From Diphasiastrum complanatum (lineage: Eukaryota > Streptophyta > Lycopodiopsida > Lycopodiales > Lycopodiaceae), in contig CM055111.1 of assembly GCA_029204225.1 (NCBI GenBank), positions 8,187,267 to 8,251,266 on the forward strand: a stretch of DNA of 64,000 nt, written 5' to 3'. Positions 1 through 12,959 of the stretch are shown here, piece by piece; within the stretch, counting starts at the first letter, position 1; the number at the start of each line of letters is the position of its first letter. Position numbers and translations under genes: made by a program. Below the pieces are notes generated by a model. The model searched no databases. It was not told the origin of the DNA and was given only the letters and a program-made list of their open reading frames with translations.

Positions 1-1157
1 CCTGGAAATTCTTGACGAATAGCCAAAAATATCATCGGGAGGATAGTTGTAGTATAGCTCAGCTCCACTTACAAAAAGATACTCCAATTTATCCACAAGT
101 GGTCTCATGAAAGCCCCAAGGACATCAACCGAGCTTTTAATAAGCTTCTTGCAACTGAAAGGAATGAACAAAACTAGTAGAATCTTTTTGGTAGAGCTTT
201 TTCCAGAATTAAGAATGCTGATTTCAATCACACCACAATCCTTCTGCTTTGTTCAAGATGCTTGAAAACCATCCCAATGCAAAAGCAAAGCAAAGTTGCG
301 AGGATCACCCTACCACATTACACATAATTCCCATTATATGCAACATTTTACAAAAAAAAAAAGAAAACAAATCACGATCTCAATGCAAATGGGTCATATA
401 GCTTACCTTGCACATATTCTTTTCACACCGAATAGAAGAACGACACTTTTCACATGAAAATTCATATAGTTTTCCATTCCAACCATCTTGGAGTGCTTGA
501 GACTTGTTGGGAAACACTGAATAACTCTTTCTGCAATAAGGCTTTTTACAAACTATTGGTAGTTCATAAAATGAGTTCGGATCCCAAAATTGTTGTGTTG
601 CTCTACACTTTTCACCATCCCAAAATTTGTATATTTGTTCAGGGTGTTCTTTCCCCAACCATCGCTCTTTGTTACGCCACATCTTCAATAATTCATAGCA
701 AAGTGTTCTACTTTTTGTCATCGATTGCAATTGCAAGCAAATGGGAGCATAGTTAAGGACCACCATGTCTTTCCTTGGCATACTACACTTTACGCACTTC
801 TCGCAACATGACATACCATCACGCTTCAGTATTTTCTTTTTTTGTGCATCTTCCTTGCATAGGCAATACAACACGTTTTTAGCATAGTTATCTTCTGCAC
901 TAGGTTGGAGCACCTCGAGATCGTCTGGGCCATCTTTGGAGCCAGTCCATAGCTTGAAGCATTGTAGTTGAATCATACCTAGCCCCAAATACATATTATT
1001 TAATTGATTCCAACAAGTTGGAATCCTCACTCCATCAAAATCCCCATCCAATGGCAGTGTACCAAAAGTTTGCTAAGGCTCGGTTTTTTTTTTGCCATTA
1101 TTTTTCTCTTTGGCTACACCTTTCTATTATTTGGTCTGCCAAAGTTATTTCCTCTAC
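1..1157 (-). mobile_element. Partial TNP2-like transposase copy at window edge
   Basis: Third copy of part of the DNA transposon seen at 9,156-13,421 and 41,692-45,885. The minus-strand frame 1,051-380 is open for 223 codons and carries the whole cysteine-rich block (CLC, CCEKCVKC, VCKKPYC and SCEKC motifs). This is the longest uninterrupted version in the window. Positions 1-300 match the start of the RNase H-like core exon. It lies in direct orientation to the copy at 11,914-13,100, with an offset of about 11.91 kb. Relative to the right-arm copy it has a deletion of about 95 bp near 1,113. It ends at 1,152-1,157, where ABCG sequence begins. Confidence 0.8.
1152..1157. other. Duplication junction with 6-bp microhomology
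   Basis: The bases 'ctctac' are shared by both parents of the join. To the left, sequence matches the TNP2-like N-terminal exon (compare 41,990-42,040, reverse strand). To the right, it matches ABCG exon 4 (compare 54,551-54,557, reverse strand). Such a join is typical of microhomology-mediated end joining or template switching. It could also be an assembly mis-join, which the sequence alone cannot exclude. Confidence 0.75.
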
Positions 1158-3470
1158 CATTGCTCTCAAAGTCATTCAATTAATTTAGAGCATGGCACAG
1201 GTGATAACATTCCCTGTTCTGTATCAGCAATCACTTTCAATCATGTCTGCGACTCTCTTTTTCGTTATTCTAGGATTAAGTTTGTTGAACGGTATGGTCC
1301 ATGCACAGGGAGGGCGGACTATTGTGACAAGTATTCATCAGCCTTCAACTAGGCTGTTTTATATGTTCAGTAAAGTGATTTTACTTTCAAAAGGGCAAAC
1401 TATCTATTATGGAAAAGCTGCTGAAGCCATGGATTACTTTTTTTCAATTGGCTTGTCTCCAGCAATGGCCATGAATCCTGCGCCTGACTTTTTGTTAGAC
1501 GTGGCGAATGGTAATTTGGATGCTATCTCTATTATACCTCCTGCTCTGGATATCAGTAAAGCAACAAAGGCGATAAAAAATGAAATTGCAGAAGGAAACC
1601 TTGCACGAAAAGAATTTCTCCAGGTACACTGATATACAAACAGATCCAACAAATTAGCACAATTTACCTGCCTTCACTCATGGCACTTGTGGATACCAAT
1701 CTTAAAGATCGACTACTTCTTTTGCTTTTGCAGTATTTAGTGGCGAAGTTCAACCTCGGAACAGTAATGCAAGAGAACAACAAGCAGCTGGAATCTGTAT
1801 TTTTTAAGGAGGAACTCAAGGAAGCAATTTTGGAGAAACAGGAATGGAGCACAAGTTGGTGGCAGCAGTTTTATGTGCTACTGATACGTGGTCTTGCTGA
1901 GAGAAGGCAATATTTCAAGTCACAGCTATGTCGATTATCGTTGGTTTGCTCTGGTGGCAATCAAACACACAAACCGAAAATAGGCTTGCTGACCAGGTCT
2001 CAAATTTTATTCACTACTAGGATGGCTGACCATAACAATTCTGTTTCTGATCTGACTCGATTCCACACTGCCAAATTTCTTGTATTTTCTCATTCTAATT
2101 GGTTCTACTTTGTGGGTTAATGTATTGTAATTCTGTCTGTGCCTCTTATAAGCTTCTACTGCTGGGATGATCCTTAAATGTATTTGTTTGCCAGGTGGGA
2201 CTACTCTTTTTCATCATCATGTTTTGGACTTTTGTTCCAATGTTTATGGCAATGCACACTTTTCCTTTGGAAAGAGCAATGCTTGCTAAAGAAAGAGCAT
2301 CCAACATGTATAGATTGAGTGCATATTTCTTGAGCCGCACTTTGGGTGATGTCCCCATGGACATGTTACTCATTTTTACCTTCATAACTATTGTCTACTT
2401 TACGACACATTTGCGCATGACCCCTCAAGCATTTATCCTTACACTCCTTACGGTCATTCTTCAAACAATGCCCACACAGGTATGCTAATTAGTTAGTCAC
2501 TTCATTTCATTTGCTAACTATTGAAGGATATATATTCTCTCCTCTGTTCTTCTTGTGTGGCATAGGAGAAGCCCCCCATAGTTGTGTAATGTCAACTGCT
2601 CGTGTTTTTGTGTATTTTGGAGATGACTCCAGATAAATTTATCAAAATGTTCAAGGCATGGTAGGTTGGTAACTTATTTTTCTTCAATCAAGGGGCTATC
2701 TTGATTCTCAATTGGTTGTTTTCATATGGTCAAATATGGCACACAAGGGGCTTGGTTTATTAGTAGGTGCTACCATGATGGATGTGAGAAAGGGGACTAC
2801 TTTGGCTACAGTACTTATGCACACCTTCATGCTGACTGGTGGTTACTACATTCAGGTGATATTTGCTACATAATTGGATAGCTAGTCATTTTTTGTTCTT
2901 TTAGTAACTAGATGGTAGGCTTAGTAAATGGTGGTTTTTTTTTTAATGTTTGGTACACATTAGAATGAATGGTAGTTTTTTCACAATATACAAAGGACTT
3001 GGTGGTTTTGAAAAGCTAAGAAACACCAAGCTTGCTATATTTGACATCTTTTTGGTACATCATGGCAAGTATTATACTATATTATTGTTGTCTGAAGTTT
3101 GAAAAACTATTGTTTAGGTGAGGAAAGTGTATGTGGATTAAGCTTTAAAGAGTTAGAAGAGTTTTTCTAAGGTCTATAAATACATGGTTTTGGACTTGTT
3201 GTTTTGCAGCACATTCCTGTATCAATCAAGTGGTTGAAATATCTTTCCTTCAACTACCAAAGCTTCAAACTTCTTGTGAAGGTACAATACAGTGCCAACC
3301 AAAGATATAGTTGTTCAAGTCCAGAAGGATGTAGCATCAATACATCACCATCCATCCATAATGTACAACTAGGTGGTGGTGGTGGAGAGGCTTGGACATT
3401 GCTCTTGTTGTTTGTTGCATATCGAATTTTAGGATATGTTGCACTTCGGAGGATGGCGATAGGGGTATGA
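1152..3470 (+). pseudogene. 5'-truncated ABCG half-transporter pseudogene (left arm)
   Basis: Copy of the ABCG gene at 52,217-55,660. What remains is the tail of exon 4 (1,152-1,199), exon 5 (1,309-1,623), exon 6 (1,734-1,996), exon 7 (2,195-2,479), exon 8 (2,748-2,855) and exon 9 (3,210-3,470). All remaining GT..AG borders are intact. The Walker A, Q-loop, signature and Walker B exons are missing. The exon 4 tail has CAG changed to TAG. Exon 5 has one extra isoleucine codon. Exon 6 has lost 22 bp after 'agaaggca' (about 1,914), which shifts the frame. The last exon differs from the intact copy at only three of 86 residues, so decay is moderate. No functional transporter can be made from this copy. 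Confidence 0.92.
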
Positions 3471-5450
3471 TAGGTTTTTTAGAATCGAACGATTTATAGA
3501 TGGCCTTTTCAAAATTTTAAGAATTTTGTCTTCTTTGAAATTAATTATGAGGATGCTATCAAACACATATTAATTATGGGGAGGTTAACAATAAATGAGC
3601 CAAAGAGTCAATTAACCATGAAGAGCTTGTGGAGAAGGAATCCACAAACACAATTGTTGTTAAAAAACTACGTTTACTCATTGTTTGTGAAGAATTCATA
3701 CTAAAGATACAATGTCGCCCATATAAGTTCGGTTATTGCAATATTACTAGCATATTCCATATAGACTTTTCCAAAGTCATTGTATACAACTTTTAAAAAA
3801 TATGGCTAAACTACGTCCCTTAGAGTTTGGAGCATACACTACAAGGGTTGCCAAGGTTTGAGCATGCACTTTATGGTTGCAATATCTAACTCTACGCAGC
3901 TCAATCCATTGCAATAAACTTGAGGATCCAATTACAACATTGCATTTCAACAATTTGGCCAAAGATTATCCTATACAAGATTTTAGATCCTAGTACATAC
4001 TTAAAACCATTTGTAATCATAGTTCCATGAAGATAATTGAGCAAAAGAGCTAAGAAAAATTGACTAGAACATTAGTATTGAGAGGGAAAAGAAATTTCAA
4101 GTTTAGAAATGTAGGAAATGAGCAAAAATGAGTGCTCAAGTTGACTAAACTCCTAACTAGCACTCTGAGAGTCCCTATGTTAAACTTAGATCCTACTAAA
4201 TGAAGCATAGAAGTCATACTATCTGGACATTTGACAACTTGCATGGTTACAATAAAGTGTTAATGATGGTCTAGAAGTCTGAGTGCACGCACATAACTTG
4301 CTTTTGTACACACTCTAATTTACGTGTCTGACATGCATTGAACGCAAAAACATTGTCTAAGATTTTCTCTTGCATAAATCAAACAATCAACATTGGATTT
4401 GCTAGACTAGAGAAAAGGCTATTGGCATTTACAACATATACATATATGGCCAAGACAAAATTTATTAGATTTTGGAGCATAAGGCTCCAACATATCACTG
4501 CACAGCTGCCAAGGTTTGGAATAAACATTTTCACCCAACTCACCCTACAAGCTGGCTAAATGATCAAGAAACATCATGTGAATATTTAAATTTTGTATTG
4601 ATTACAAGTTTGCTTTGGTCAACCGTTTTTCAAATGATTTTTTGTCCTTTTACATAAACAAAAGAGCAACTAAAAATTGGCCAAATTATACATATTCAGA
4701 AAGAAAAGAATGACCAATTCTAGAGATATAGGAGGTGCACAAAAATGAGTGATCTAGTTGATTAGAATCCCAAGTAGCAATATCTTTATGTCAATGACAT
4801 TTGTTTTGGAACTTTGACCTAAAAAGGAGAAACATTTTTTGGCAACTTTTAAATTATTGAATCTTAGCCTAAATTCATGTTTTTTTATGAGTCAACTTCC
4901 AAAAAAGTTAAAAAATAAAAAAGATATTTTTCTATAATATATCATCACAATTTTTGTTTACAAACTTCATAAGACCATCATAATAAAAAATGACACAACA
5001 TCTGAAGACAACACATGATTTTTGAGAATCCAAATCCCATAAAAGTACAAGAGGGCTCAAAGTACTTTTACATATAATTTTTCCAAAGTACATTCTCCAA
5101 AGAATTTTAACTCGTGCCTCTTATATTGGAACTTCACATATTATCAACACTCTCTTTTTTCAGTTAATGAAGTTGAAGAATCATCTTCTTCATTAGACTC
5201 GACTAGCATATCTTCTTCTATATCAACATCTAATATTGACCAAAGAAAATCTTGCAAATAAGTTTTTTGATTTTCGGCAATAAGTTGAGGATGATGGTTG
5301 TGCCATAACCCAAGTCTTTTTCTTTTTCTTTGAAATAGCTATAGTTGACTTTTGTAAATGATTAGTAATGGTCAACTCAAAATTAAAAGATGCATCTACA
5401 TCAACATCTTCTAAATTTATATCATCAAAACTTGGCTAATTTTATGACAA
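3471..5450. other. AT-rich intergenic region, no gene seen
   Basis: No convincing coding sequence. Two diverged direct copies of a segment of several hundred bp are visible: about 3,800-4,190 and about 4,437-4,800. Both have a 'ttggagcata ... gccaaggttt' stretch and later an 'aaaaatgagtg..' stretch. The same region is at about 50,264-52,216 in the right arm. The small ORFs here are not conserved in length between the arms. Confidence 0.6.
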
Positions 5451-5708
5451 TCATCTTATTTGCCCTTTGGATGCAACTACAACATTTTCAATTAGTAGCT
5501 TTCCTAGAAAAGCGTCTATTGAGGTGGTGTGCAGCCAATGGACCCATAACACTTTTGTTTGGTTAGTGTTTTGAATGAATCCAAGCACTTTTGCAATCCA
5601 AAATGGATGTCCTTCACTTTTTCCAAAAGCCAAAAGTGCAACAAGACTTCCACTTTGAATTTTATTAAGATCACCAAACCACTTTAATTTCTTTGTTTTT
5701 GAGCCCAA
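5451..5708 (-). CDS. Small unknown ORF, PWWP/BAH-like strand pattern (left copy)
   Basis: An 85-codon frame with start context ATG-GGC-TCA. It contains GSLVALLAFGKSEGHPFWIA followed by KVL and later 'KVLWVHWLH'. The pattern (hydrophobic strand, 'PFWIAKV', then 'V-x-W-x-H-W') resembles small chromatin-reader or Tudor-like barrels found in the C-terminal parts of some transposon proteins. I cannot assign a family from sequence alone. The right-arm copy (49,979-50,263) is almost identical in protein sequence, which suggests recent duplication rather than selection. It may be an exon of a larger degenerate transposon gene. Confidence 0.4.
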   Translation of the reverse strand: MGSKTKKLKWFGDLNKIQSGSLVALLAFGKSEGHPFWIAKVLGFIQNTNQTKVLWVHWLHTTSIDAFLGKLLIENVVVASKGQIR

Positions 5709-6393
5709 TCAATGTTAAAATAAGAGCTTATGAACCTCATTTGATTCTCTAATGATTCATCAATCATAAAGAATTGCACTTAGATTGAATTGCTAGGCAT
5801 CTAATTTGGCAATTGCCTTTGAACACCACAATCAAACTAGCATTTACCGATCCTCATGGCCTCTCACATGTGTGGACAATACGGTATTGTTATTAGGTTT
5901 AGATCTATTCAATAGACACAAAAAATCAAACAATCATCAAATTACATGTTTTGTACTTGCAAGAGCAAAATTGCCAAAATCACCGTCAATCTTGATTTCC
6001 AAAAACTGTATGTACAAATGAGCTCCAAATCCATATCAGGTGAGCTCAAATCTGAGATTCAATGTAAGTGCCATGGGGGTAGACCCTAACTCTAGCACTC
6101 AATGCCTTAGATCGAGCAAATTAGTCTCAAGATTACATGAGTTCAGATGGCTCAGATTTGGAGGTGGCCAAACCTTATCAAAATCTCTATAATCTAGGAG
6201 CTTAATTTTCGGCCTTGACATGAACATGATTTTTGGTCATGAATGGTGATTTGATTTCACATACTTTACTCCTAATTATCTATGTCTAATCATGCATTTA
6301 ATTTGTAGAGGTCCAACCTCAAGATGACATGTGGCATGCCACTACCTAGCTGACTTTTGTCTTCTTTGACATTGCTTCTTGAAACAAACTAGT
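5709..6393. other. Intergenic, no gene seen
   Basis: AT-rich sequence with no recognisable coding, RNA or repeat structure. It is duplicated in the right arm at about 49,276-49,978. Confidence 0.55.
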
Positions 6394-7070
6394 TTATGAC
6401 ATGAATGAACTAATGCAACTAAGGCTACTATTCACATGTGGGAACATGCCCCACACATATGATATTGACATATCTACATGAAAGTGAGAATTCATCACAC
6501 TATTATTTGCATATTCTTCACACTCCTCAAAAAATAGCTTGATAAGTATGCTAGTGCTATCCAAAACTTCAGGAGCTAACCTTAGCTTCTCAAGTAGATC
6601 CTTTGGAATGGATTTGGTGAGAAGGCCAGCCCATAAAATTGTATTTGCTACAAAGTCACCATAACTACCAAGCACCGTGAAGAGCTTTCCACCATCCTAG
6701 CACCAATGCCACTGAGTTTTTCCATCCTTCAAGAAGATGATTGATCCCAAAGCTACTACTCCTTGAAAATAGCTATTCCTCCTTGAGAAAAACCAAGCTC
6801 ATAAGGATCACAAAGTTCCATCATCAGGTTATCAAGATCTTGAGGATTAGACATATCAAGACTTCCAACTTGACTATGCATGCTAAATAACAAAAATTTT
6901 GTATCATTTCCATATGCTTGAATTCAATGCCAATCTCAGATCCAATTAGGCCGAAAAATTCAATATAAGTGTCCTTGGAAGATGATTCACTTGTTCTCAT
7001 AACAAGTTTAAAAGATGCCTCAAAACATGAAAAAACACCATCATATAACTCATGGGTAAAGTAACCAATC
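6394..7070 (-). pseudogene. Unrecognised coding remnant (left copy)
   Basis: Pieces of one protein can be followed on the minus strand through frame changes. The upstream part reads around 'IGYFTHELYDGVFSCFEAS', the middle part around 'LDMSNPQDLDN', and the 3' part is an open 93-codon frame (6,675-6,394) containing 'GDFVANTILWAGL' and 'EECEEYANNSVMN'. It follows the copia remnant directly on the same strand. It does not resemble copia integrase or reverse transcriptase. It may be a host gene fragment captured by, or next to, the retroelement. The right-arm copy has extra stops. Function unknown. Confidence 0.45.
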
Positions 7071-8004
7071 TTACTTGCATAAAATTTGAGAGCAAGTAGA
7101 TGGATATCCCATACACTGAACTAATGACATAGTATCTAATGGAGAACCGCAAACCACCAAATTTTTGTATTCCATCAAAGGATCATAGTTATGTGGAATT
7201 GTCTCGAGTCTATTTTGAGATTTAAGAACATCATTAAAGCAATTTGATTCATCTATCAAAGTAGTCATGAAACTAAAATAGGTGACTGAGATAGTCTCTT
7301 CCCTTTGGATGTATTTGCTAATGCAACTAAGCCTTGATGGCTTCTCCTTATATCTTGATGATCTCCTTGGTGTCCTCAAGTGTGGAGGTTGATGTTCTAC
7401 ACCTTCTTCTTCACTTGATTTCTCCTTGAGCCATGGAAGCTCCTTGACACCAACAACATTAGAAGCACTTCCATTCACCTTAGATTTGGGTGCACAAATA
7501 TCTTGAGAAACAAGTTCACATTTGGCTTCCATCACATCCACATTGTGATTAGCTCTCATACAAACATCAAGTTTGAAAAGCCTACCATCTCTAATCCCTT
7601 TGGCAATGACATTTCCTTTCTTGATGATAAAGCAAGGATTGCAATCAAACTTGATATCACATTCATTTTCAATCAATTGACTTACATTCAACAAGTTTCT
7701 AGATATTGAAGGAGCATACATGACATTTTGAAGTTTTGATCTCCTTCTTGACTCAATTCAAATAGGAATTGTTCCTATCTCTTGAATCTCACATTTATCA
7801 CCATTTGTAGCAAGAATAATTTTTTTAGAAATTGAATATGATGAAAATGAAGAGAAATACTTCTTTTACCTTGTATTGTGAGAGCTTGCACCACTATTAG
7901 TCCAACAAGGATCTTCCTCCATGAGACTTGATGATGTACACATGGTTGCCATGACTGACTCCTCCTCATAGAAGCCATCTCCTTCTTGGATGTTCTCCTT
8001 CTAG
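7071..8004 (-). mobile_element. Ty1/copia gag-protease remnant (left arm)
   Basis: The minus strand encodes a copia protease-like block followed by a GAG-pre-integrase-like block ('GNVIAKGIRDGRLFKLDV' type), then a region ending in 'RRSSRYKEKPSRL', which in copia polyproteins lies just before reverse transcriptase. Integrase and RT are absent. The catalytic aspartate of the protease DSGA motif is Asn here (codon at 7,896-7,898). A stop replaces the Trp codon just upstream of 'ESRRRS'. Compared with the right arm, the zinc-knuckle segment is missing: the sequence jumps at about 8,000-8,005. Non-functional. Confidence 0.8.
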
Positions 8005-8275
8005 TATGTAATCACAATTATGTTTGTTGTAAGATTGATGAAGAAAAAAAAAAATGAGGAATAATTGGTTGTACTATATGCAGGAATTTGTGAATCTGTC
8101 ATTGAAAAATCGTGGGTGAGAGATGTGGTGAGAGATGAGAAAGTTTCATTTTGGAGCAGTGGACAATAGATTTGAAAGTGAGCAACATCACCAAATTATA
8201 AATCTTGTTGAATTTCCTTGGATGCACTTTCACACTCAACAGAGGTAGAGAAAGGAGTCTCAAAATATGGATAAA

Positions 8276-9155
<880 letters not shown>

Positions 9156-10720
9156 TCATGACTGTAGTGAAATTAACACCCAACTATAAATATCTTCAGC
9201 TAACCATGTATAACTAGCACCTGAAAAGTTCAAAGATGTAATTCCTTCAATGTTTTGCCTGATAATTGTCATTATCTTCTTCTTATCGATCGGCTTATGA
9301 CACAAATCGTGTGTGCTTTCATTACGTGCAATATCTTTGAACCATTTATTCACTTCTCGACGGTTAGACAAGAAACAAGCATGCTACTCTCGAAAATGCT
9401 TAATTAAAACTTCTCTACCATAAAGCTTTGTGGGATCTCGATCCTTTTCTTTTGGTACACAAAAAGTTTTCTCATAAGTAGGTGTTTCCACTATGGATCG
9501 ACTTACAGTATTTTCAACTGGTCTCGTAGGTATAGTGGTAGTTTCTAATTGGCCTTATGTGATCGTTTATTTTGAAACGTGTCAACAATTTGTTGCATCA
9601 ATGGCTTGCACTCCTCAGACATCATAAACATCTCAAGGAGCCCGCGAAGATCTTTGTTGTTAACTACATCCATAATCTCTCAGTAATATAACCTATGAAA
9701 TGTCAAAAATCACATATGAAATACAGATTATCCAACTAGAACAACAACAAAAGCTAGCATTTGCTAATAAAAAATATATTTGAGCTCAACCAATATGAGC
9801 ACATGATTTAATAGAAGGTTATACCATACATACCTTCTTTAATTTCCTTTATGTCATTAATTGCCGTATGGTTGGTACTCGTTTGGTCATTCCATCAACC
9901 TCTACTCTTTGGTTACAAATGACAATCCAATCACAAAGAACAATGACACAACAACTCCAGTGCCTCCACACATTTTATTCACATTCCACTCTCTATCAAT
10001 TATTTGTCTTAGGTTAGTCTTTAACCAGGATAGGCATACCTGTTTATTTGTAGCATCCACCTCTCTCACTACAGCATGTCAAAAATTAGAAATAGTATTT
10101 TGCGTTAGTGCTATATCATTCTCCTCTGACCATGGAGGCACGCAACCCAGAAATGTTGGGCTCAACAATCTATTCCTAGGCTCAACATCTCTTGTTTCAT
10201 ATGCTATAATATTCAATCCTCGTGGCAAATTTATAAATTTATGTAGCAAGGAGCTAATTGGTCTAATGCAATTCCAATTAAAAGGAATGTGACTCCTTTG
10301 CAAAATACTCATGCCTGTTACATGATCAATACATAGACTTTCTTCACCATCTTGAACTACAATTGTTGCTTGTAGTACTCAGCACCAAAGAAAAGCATCC
10401 ATTGTGTTGCAACACAAAAAACGATGTAATATGTGCCTTCCAATGTCCTACTCCAACTGCAAGTGTGACACTTACATCGGCTTTCAAAACTACCTCATCA
10501 CCAACTGAATACACATCTCCTCGATAAAATACTTTCTTGTAAATTGTAACTCATCTAAATTGGCCTTGATTCTTTTCAATACCCCAAAAATGCTCTGCAT
10601 ATTGGACCTCCTCCTTCTTTGCAGCTCGATATTGATCTTTTTCTTTGTAATTGCAATGTCTTTGTCTTCCAAAAGCCTCTCACATATATAATTGTGATAT
10701 AGGCAATATGTGATTTCCAA
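9156..10720 (-). pseudogene. TNP2-like transposon, C-terminal/tail region (left arm)
   Basis: Downstream coding remnants of the transposon on the minus strand. The frame 10,720-10,490 is basic and coiled ('KKKINIELQRRRRSN'). The frame 10,312-10,079 has 'HIPFNWNCIRPISSLL'. The frame 9,371-9,156 has 'KKIMTIIRQNIEGI'. All have counterparts in the right arm (44,462-45,885) with the same order and spacing, so they belong to one transcription unit or element. I do not recognise domains in these parts. Frames are broken between blocks, so the copy is inactive. Confidence 0.55.
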
Positions 10721-10891
10721 ACTTCTTTGGCCTTCGCAGTAGATGAAACTTCTAGAATTCCATGCTCATGCCATTATATGGAGGATTGGGCATTTTCATT
10801 CACGTATCCTTCTGAGAGAATCAAACAAGTATGGAGTTCCAAGAGCATTCTTTCAAAGGGCATTAGGCCATGTTTGTCATTTTGGATCATC

Positions 10892-11476
10892 TCAAGAATT
10901 GAAGTGAACAAACCGCCTTTTATAATATTGGGCATATGATATTTCATTGCATAGGTTATTGGTAGAAATTTTCACATAATTATTGGATACCTCTCGCTCA
11001 AAAGCATAGCACCAAAAAACATCATGCATGGCATGTTGATAGATATCATCAAAAATCTGTCTGTTGACTGCATTGTTAACAAGGTGATCAAATTTGTACA
11101 ACAATCGCATAGACCAAAAAATGCACTTTGTTTATATGAAAATAAAAATGGAACTCAAACCTACTACATGCTCCAACGGAGATGAATTTTCCCCATAGGA
11201 TTCCTCACTGCGGACTCTCCAAGAAAGCAACAAACATTTGGCTGTTTCTATATCCTTGCTTGACCATCCTTTGTCACAACTGCAGTTGTAAAAAAAATGT
11301 GAAATATCAACTAATAGACTTCCTAAATCAAATAAAGATCTAAGAACACTAGTCACAACACCTAGGATGTGAGGCAAGCACCATTGTATAAGCTTTTGAT
11401 TCTCCTTCCATGATACTTGCTTGGCACATGTGGCCAATGTCCATAGTGGATTGAGGAGGGGTAGCCTTGAACACAC
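10892..11476 (-). pseudogene. TNP2-like transposase, distal catalytic/C-terminal block (left arm)
   Basis: The frame 11,110-10,892 contains 'DVFWCYAFEREVSNNY' and then 'NEISYAQYYKRR'. It matches the conserved late block of TNP2-type transposases, where a 'W-C-F/Y-x-(F/Y)-E-R' motif is typical. The frame 11,476-11,132 is partly a shifted reading of the preceding helical region. Order and direction agree with the upstream core at 11,660-12,210. Frame breaks show it is a pseudogene. Family assignment is by motif memory, not by search. Confidence 0.6.
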
Positions 11477-11659
11477 CTGAAACTGCTAGATCGATGACTT
11501 TTTTTGTATCATTTATTGATTCCTAAATTTGCGAAACAAATTCAAGAGAAAGATGTGCATGACATCATAAACCAAATCTATTGATAGATTGAAGCCATAC
11601 AATTCATACAACCTTTAAAGAGTTGACTCTCCTAATAGTCCATCAGCTCTTAGTATTTC

Positions 11660-12210
11660 TTCTTTTTAGGCTTGGGTACATGCCCTCTTTGATTGAGATA
11701 AGGCCTCTACCATTTCAGAAATTAGTCGCTTGGTTGGAGGATATCTGGCTTGATATCTATTTCCACCATAGAAATAGTGCCCTATATAGTTTTCAGGCTG
11801 ATTTTCAAAGGTAGCTTGAGCTTTAGCTCGGTCACCATCTTTGAGGAGACCAGTTTTACATTGGGCAGGATGATTGCCTATTACCATCATCAACATGGCA
11901 TGTAGTTGACAATGCTTGGAAATTCTTGACAAATAGCCAAAAATATCATCGGGGGGATAGTTGTAGTATAGCTCAGCTCCACTTACAAAAAGATACTCCA
12001 ATTTATCCACAAGTGGTCTCATGAAAGCCCCAAGGACATCAACTGAGCTTTTAAAAAGCTTCTTGCAACTGAAAGGAATGAACAAAACTAGAATCTTTTT
12101 GGTAGAGCTTTTTCCAGAATTAAGAATGTTGATTTCAATCACACCACAATCCTTCTGCTTTGTTCAAGATGCTTGAAAACCATCCCAATGCAAAAGCAAA
12201 GCAAAGTTGC
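11660..12210 (-). pseudogene. TNP2-like transposase RNase H-like core (left arm)
   Basis: The block begins with 'HWDGFQAS', in which the Asp is the expected first catalytic residue of the DDE core. It continues through a 'PLVDKLEYLFVSGAELYY' segment and 'MMVIGNHPAQCK', then 'GGNRYQARYPPTKR'. In related transposases I expect Asp where this copy has Asn in 'GNHPAQCK', so the second catalytic acidic residue appears lost. The right copy shows the same Asn. A TGA stop (12,164-12,166) replaces an Arg codon right after the DGF motif. The frame 12,142-11,666 is otherwise open. Confidence 0.65.
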
Positions 12211-12288
12211 GAGGATCACCCTACCACATTACACATAATTCCCATTATATGCAACATTTTACAAAAAAAAAGAAAACAAATCACTATC

Positions 12289-12959
12289 TCACTGCAAATG
12301 GGTCATATAGCTTACCTTGCACATATTATTTTCACATCGAATAGAAGAACGACACTTTTCGCATGAAAATTCATATAGTTTTCCATTCCAACCATCTTGT
12401 AGTGCTTGAGACTTGTTGGGAAATGCTGCATAACTCTTTTTGCAATAAGGCTTTTTACAAACTATTGGTAGTTCATAAAATGAGTTCGGATCCCAAAATT
12501 GTTGTGTTGCTCTACACTTTTCACCATCCCAAAATTTGTATATTTGTTCAGGATGTTCTTTCCCCAACCATCGCTCTTTGTTACGCCACATCTTCAATAA
12601 TTCATAGCAAAGTGTTCTACTTTTTGTCATCGATTGCAATTGCAAGCAAATGGGAGCATAGTTAAGGACCACCATGTCTTTCCTTGGCATACTACACTTT
12701 ACGCACTTCTCGCAACATGACAGACCATCACGCTTCAGTATTTTCTTTTTTTGTGCATCTTCCTGCATAGGCAATACAACACGTTTTTAGCATAGTTATC
12801 TTCTGCACTAGGTTGGAGCACCTCGGGATCGTCTGGGCCATCTTTGGAGCCAGCACATAGCTTGAAGCATTGTAGTTGAATCATACCTAGCCCCAAATAC
12901 ATATTATTTAATTGATTCCAACAAGTTGGAATCCTCACTCCATCAAAATCTCCATCCAA
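12289..12959 (-). pseudogene. TNP2-like transposase cysteine-rich block (left arm)
   Basis: Two overlapping minus-strand frames (12,959-12,735 and 12,774-12,289) are one exon split by a single-base deletion near 12,764 compared with the copy at 1,051-380. The protein has CxC, CCxxCxxC, C-x5-C and CxxC motifs, suggesting one or more zinc-binding clusters ahead of the catalytic core. It ends at a GT donor after the 'MCK' codons. A short intron of about 96 bp in the homologous right copy (42,830-42,925) precedes the core exon. Confidence 0.65.

Noticed and set aside
454-756. Plus-strand ORFs opposite the cysteine-rich exon (also 12,363-12,665 and 42,488-42,781)
   Set aside because: They are antisense shadows of the transposase frame, which has conserved motifs on the other strand.
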